Part shown: piece after piece, positions 30,321 to 32,088 of the stretch | Layout: each line of letters starts with the position of its first letter | How positions within the stretch are numbered: position 1 is the stretch's first letter | Assembly: GCA_017961575.1 (NCBI GenBank) | Contig: JAGCXA010000009.1 | Span: forward strand, 1 to 32,088 | From: Clostridia bacterium | Lineage (GTDB): Bacteria; Bacillota; Clostridia; Oscillospirales; CAG-272 | Direction of reading: 5' to 3' | DNA: 32,088 nt | Translations under genes and position numbers: made by a program | Notes under the pieces: generated by a model | The model's database searches: none | What the model was told of the DNA's origin: nothing | What the model saw: the letters and a program-made list of their open reading frames with translations, nothing else

Positions 30321-31691
30321 TCACCCGATCTTCGGCAGTCTCGCGCGGAAGGCGGCGAGTTCGTCGTCGGTCGGGATATAGTCGGACATCTCTTTGTCGT
30401 GGAACTTCTCGTAGGCGACCATATCGAAGTAGCCGGTGCCGGTGAGACCGAAGACGATGGTCTTCTCCTCCCCGGTCTCCTTGCACTTCAGCGCCTCGTC
30501 GATCGCGACGCGGATGGCGTGCGAACTTTCGGGCGCGGGCAGGATCCCCTCGACGCGGGCGAAGAGTTCCGCCGCTTCAAACACGTCGGTCTGCTTGACC
30601 GAGACCGCCTCCATCAGTTTGTCGTCGTAGAGCTGCGACAGGATGCTGCTCATTCCGTGGTAGCGAAGCCCGCCGGCGTGGTTGGCGGACGGGATAAAGT
30701 CGGAGCCGAGCGTATACATCTTCGCGAGCGGGCAGACCATACCCGTGTCGCAGAAGTCGTAGGCGTAGACGCCGCGGGTGAAGCTCGGGCAGGACGCCGG
30801 CTCGACCGCGATGATGCGGTAGTCGGCTTCGCCGCGCAGTTTCTCGCCCATAAAGGGAGCGATGAGCCCCCCGAGGTTGGATCCGCCGCCGGCGCAGCCG
30901 ATGATCATATCGGGCTTGATGCCGTACTTATCGAGCGCCGCCTTGGTTTCAAGACCGATCACCGACTGATGCAGAAGCACCTGATTCAGAACGCTGCCGA
31001 GCACGTAGCGGTAGCCCTCGCTCTTGACGGCGACCTCGACCGCCTCGGAGATCGCGCAGCCGAGGGATCCGGTCGTGCCGGGATGCGCCTCGAGGATCTT
31101 GCGTCCGACCTCGGTCTCGGTCGACGGGGACGGGGTGACCGACGCGCCGTAGGTGCGCATCACCTCGCGGCGGAAGGGCTTCTGCTCGTAGGAGACCTTG
31201 ACCATAAAGACCTTGCAGTCAAGCCCGAAGAACGAGCAAGCCATCGAGAGGGCGGTGCCCCATTGTCCCGCGCCCGTTTCGGTCGTGACTCCTTTGAGTC
31301 CCTGCTTCTTCGCGTAGTACGCCTGCGCGATCGCGGAATTCAGTTTGTGGCTTCCGCTCGTGTTGTTGCCCTCGAACTTGTAGTAGATCTTCGCCGGGGT
31401 GCCGAGCTTCTTTTCAAGGAAGTATGCCCGGACGAGCGGCGAGGGACGGTACATCTTGTAGAAGTTGTAGATCTCTTCCGGAATGTCGAAGAAGCGCGTT
31501 TCGTTGTCGAGTTCCTGCTTGACGAGTTCCGAGCAGAAGACCGGCTCGAGTTCCTCGGCTTTCATCGGTTTTCCGGTTCCGGGGTTGAGCAGGGGCGCCG
31601 GTTTGTTCTTCATATCGGCGCGCAGGTTGTACCATTGCTTCGGAAGCTCGTTTTCGTTCAGATAGATTTTGTAGGGGATGTTCTGTGCCAT
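30321..31691 (-). CDS. TrpB2-type tryptophan synthase beta chain
   Basis: A 456-residue PLP enzyme of the TrpB2 class, expected to make tryptophan from indole and serine. The PLP lysine lies in NNTSGSHKLNSA; TETGAGQWGTA, GCAGGGSNLGGL (phosphate-binding loop) and a C-terminal FGLTGTGYFD are characteristic. The insertion-rich N-terminus (PLLNPGTGKPMKAEELEPVF) distinguishes TrpB2 from canonical TrpB, which is about 400 residues and cotranscribed with trpA. No other trp gene is present. ATG 31691 follows ACGGAGG. The T-box leader with a UGG specifier strongly supports a tryptophan-related role. Confidence 0.92.
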   Translation of the reverse strand: MAQNIPYKIYLNENELPKQWYNLRADMKNKPAPLLNPGTGKPMKAEELEPVFCSELVKQELDNETRFFDIPEEIYNFYKMYRPSPLVRAYFLEKKLGTPAKIYYKFEGNNTSGSHKLNSAIAQAYYAKKQGLKGVTTETGAGQWGTALSMACSFFGLDCKVFMVKVSYEQKPFRREVMRTYGASVTPSPSTETEVGRKILEAHPGTTGSLGCAISEAVEVAVKSEGYRYVLGSVLNQVLLHQSVIGLETKAALDKYGIKPDMIIGCAGGGSNLGGLIAPFMGEKLRGEADYRIIAVEPASCPSFTRGVYAYDFCDTGMVCPLAKMYTLGSDFIPSANHAGGLRYHGMSSILSQLYDDKLMEAVSVKQTDVFEAAELFARVEGILPAPESSHAIRVAIDEALKCKETGEEKTIVFGLTGTGYFDMVAYEKFHDKEMSDYIPTDDELAAFRARLPKIG

Positions 31692-31773
31692 TGTGTTTTC
31701 CTCCGTTTGGTCGATTTCGTTGCCTCTGTCCTCAAATGCTCCGTCACGTGGTCGCCGGGGAGCGGACGGAACG

Positions 31774-32040
31774 AAAAAAAACAAGACCCGTCCCCGACTT
31801 CTTGCCGGGACAGGTCCAAACCTGCGGTGCCACCCTGCTTGACGCTTGCGCGCCCACTTTACGCATACGCAAATATGCCGACGTTTGTTAACGGAGCGTC
31901 CGCTCCGGCTCGCATACTCGCCATCCGGCTTTCCGCTCGCCCTCGGAAGTCCATTCGATCCCGCCCTGTCTATCGCGTTCACAGCACCCGCGACTCTCTG
32001 GAAGACGAACTCGGAATTTACTTACCCTTCCTCATCGGTT
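31774..32040 (-). promoter_or_regulatory. Trp-specific T-box leader controlling trpB2
   Basis: The leader carries the conserved T-box sequence AGGGTGGCACCGCAGG (31836-31821). Its TGGC can pair with the GCCA end of a tRNA with a G discriminator, as tRNA-Trp has. The specifier region reads GAATGGAC, with codon TGG (Trp) at 31953-31951. The terminator stem GACCTGTCCCGG (31816-31805) with CGGGGACGGGTC (31796-31785), then TTGTTTTTTTT (31784-31774), sits just after the T-box. Uncharged tRNA-Trp should stabilise the antiterminator and switch trpB2 on. Confidence 0.92.
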
Positions 32041-32046
32041 TACTTG

Positions 32047-32075
32047 ATTGTAGCACAGCGTTTTTTTCTTGTCAA
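32047..32075 (-). promoter_or_regulatory. Sigma-A-type promoter of the T-box/trpB2 transcript
   Basis: On the minus strand, consensus TTGACA (32075-32070), 17-base spacer, TACAAT (32052-32047). Transcription would begin near 32040. Confidence 0.85.
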
Positions 32076-32088
32076 GGGGTTTTTGAAA

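Overview
The window reads as a chromosomal segment of a GC-rich member of the Bacillota, most likely class Clostridia (inference). Supporting signs are a Trp-type T-box leader, a tetrahydrofolate riboswitch, many close-to-consensus sigma-A promoters with 17-base spacers, strong AGGAGG-type ribosome binding sites, an Obg protein with the C-terminal OCT domain, a split transketolase, a type III glutamine synthetase, a SleB-type cell-wall hydrolase, and a CpsC/CpsD-like kinase pair. Gene order is dense, with short operons separated by hairpin terminators. I see no prophage, transposase, CRISPR array or rRNA.

Layout. 16-2962 (minus): an operon of a double DUF1538 membrane protein, two divergent P-II-like proteins and a purine-type phosphoribosyltransferase. 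3138-5555 (plus): PcrA helicase. 5607-7133 (minus): a tyrosine-kinase/Wzz-adaptor pair. 7376-9519 (plus): a THF riboswitch controlling a single-chain fusion of a FolT-like ECF substrate-binding protein with FolC. 9661-11721 (plus): a secreted SleB-type hydrolase and an SGNH hydrolase, each with its own promoter. 11777-13574 (minus): split transketolase. 13827-17346 (plus): der, obg and a QueG-like iron-sulfur protein. 17347-17780: a repeat-bearing spacer. 17781-19880 (minus): type III glutamine synthetase with a palindrome across its promoter. 20099-23381 (plus): metF-metH. 23467-24948 (minus): a DUF1846 protein. 24949-26064: a long non-coding stretch with tRNA-Arg(CCG) and an unusual cluster of palindromes and repeats. 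26065-29038 (plus): a five-gene operon with an alpha/beta-hydrolase-fold protein, a cyclophilin-like lipoprotein, a flavin reductase-like protein, an ABM-fold protein and free-methionine-sulfoxide reductase. 29115-30155 (minus): a D-lactate dehydrogenase-like protein with a cysteine-rich tail. 30321-32075 (minus): TrpB2 under a Trp T-box.

Common themes are folate and one-carbon metabolism (folate uptake and retention, MetF, MetH, fMet sulfoxide repair) and nitrogen metabolism (glutamine synthetase III, P-II-like proteins, tryptophan-regulated TrpB2). The most unusual items are the FolT-FolC fusion with its complete riboswitch and sequestering hairpin, the DUF1538/P-II/P-II/phosphoribosyltransferase operon, the tyrosine cluster placed on the Wzz adaptor rather than on the kinase, and the palindrome cluster beside the tRNA. 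All functional names rest on motif recognition by eye; no database search was possible.
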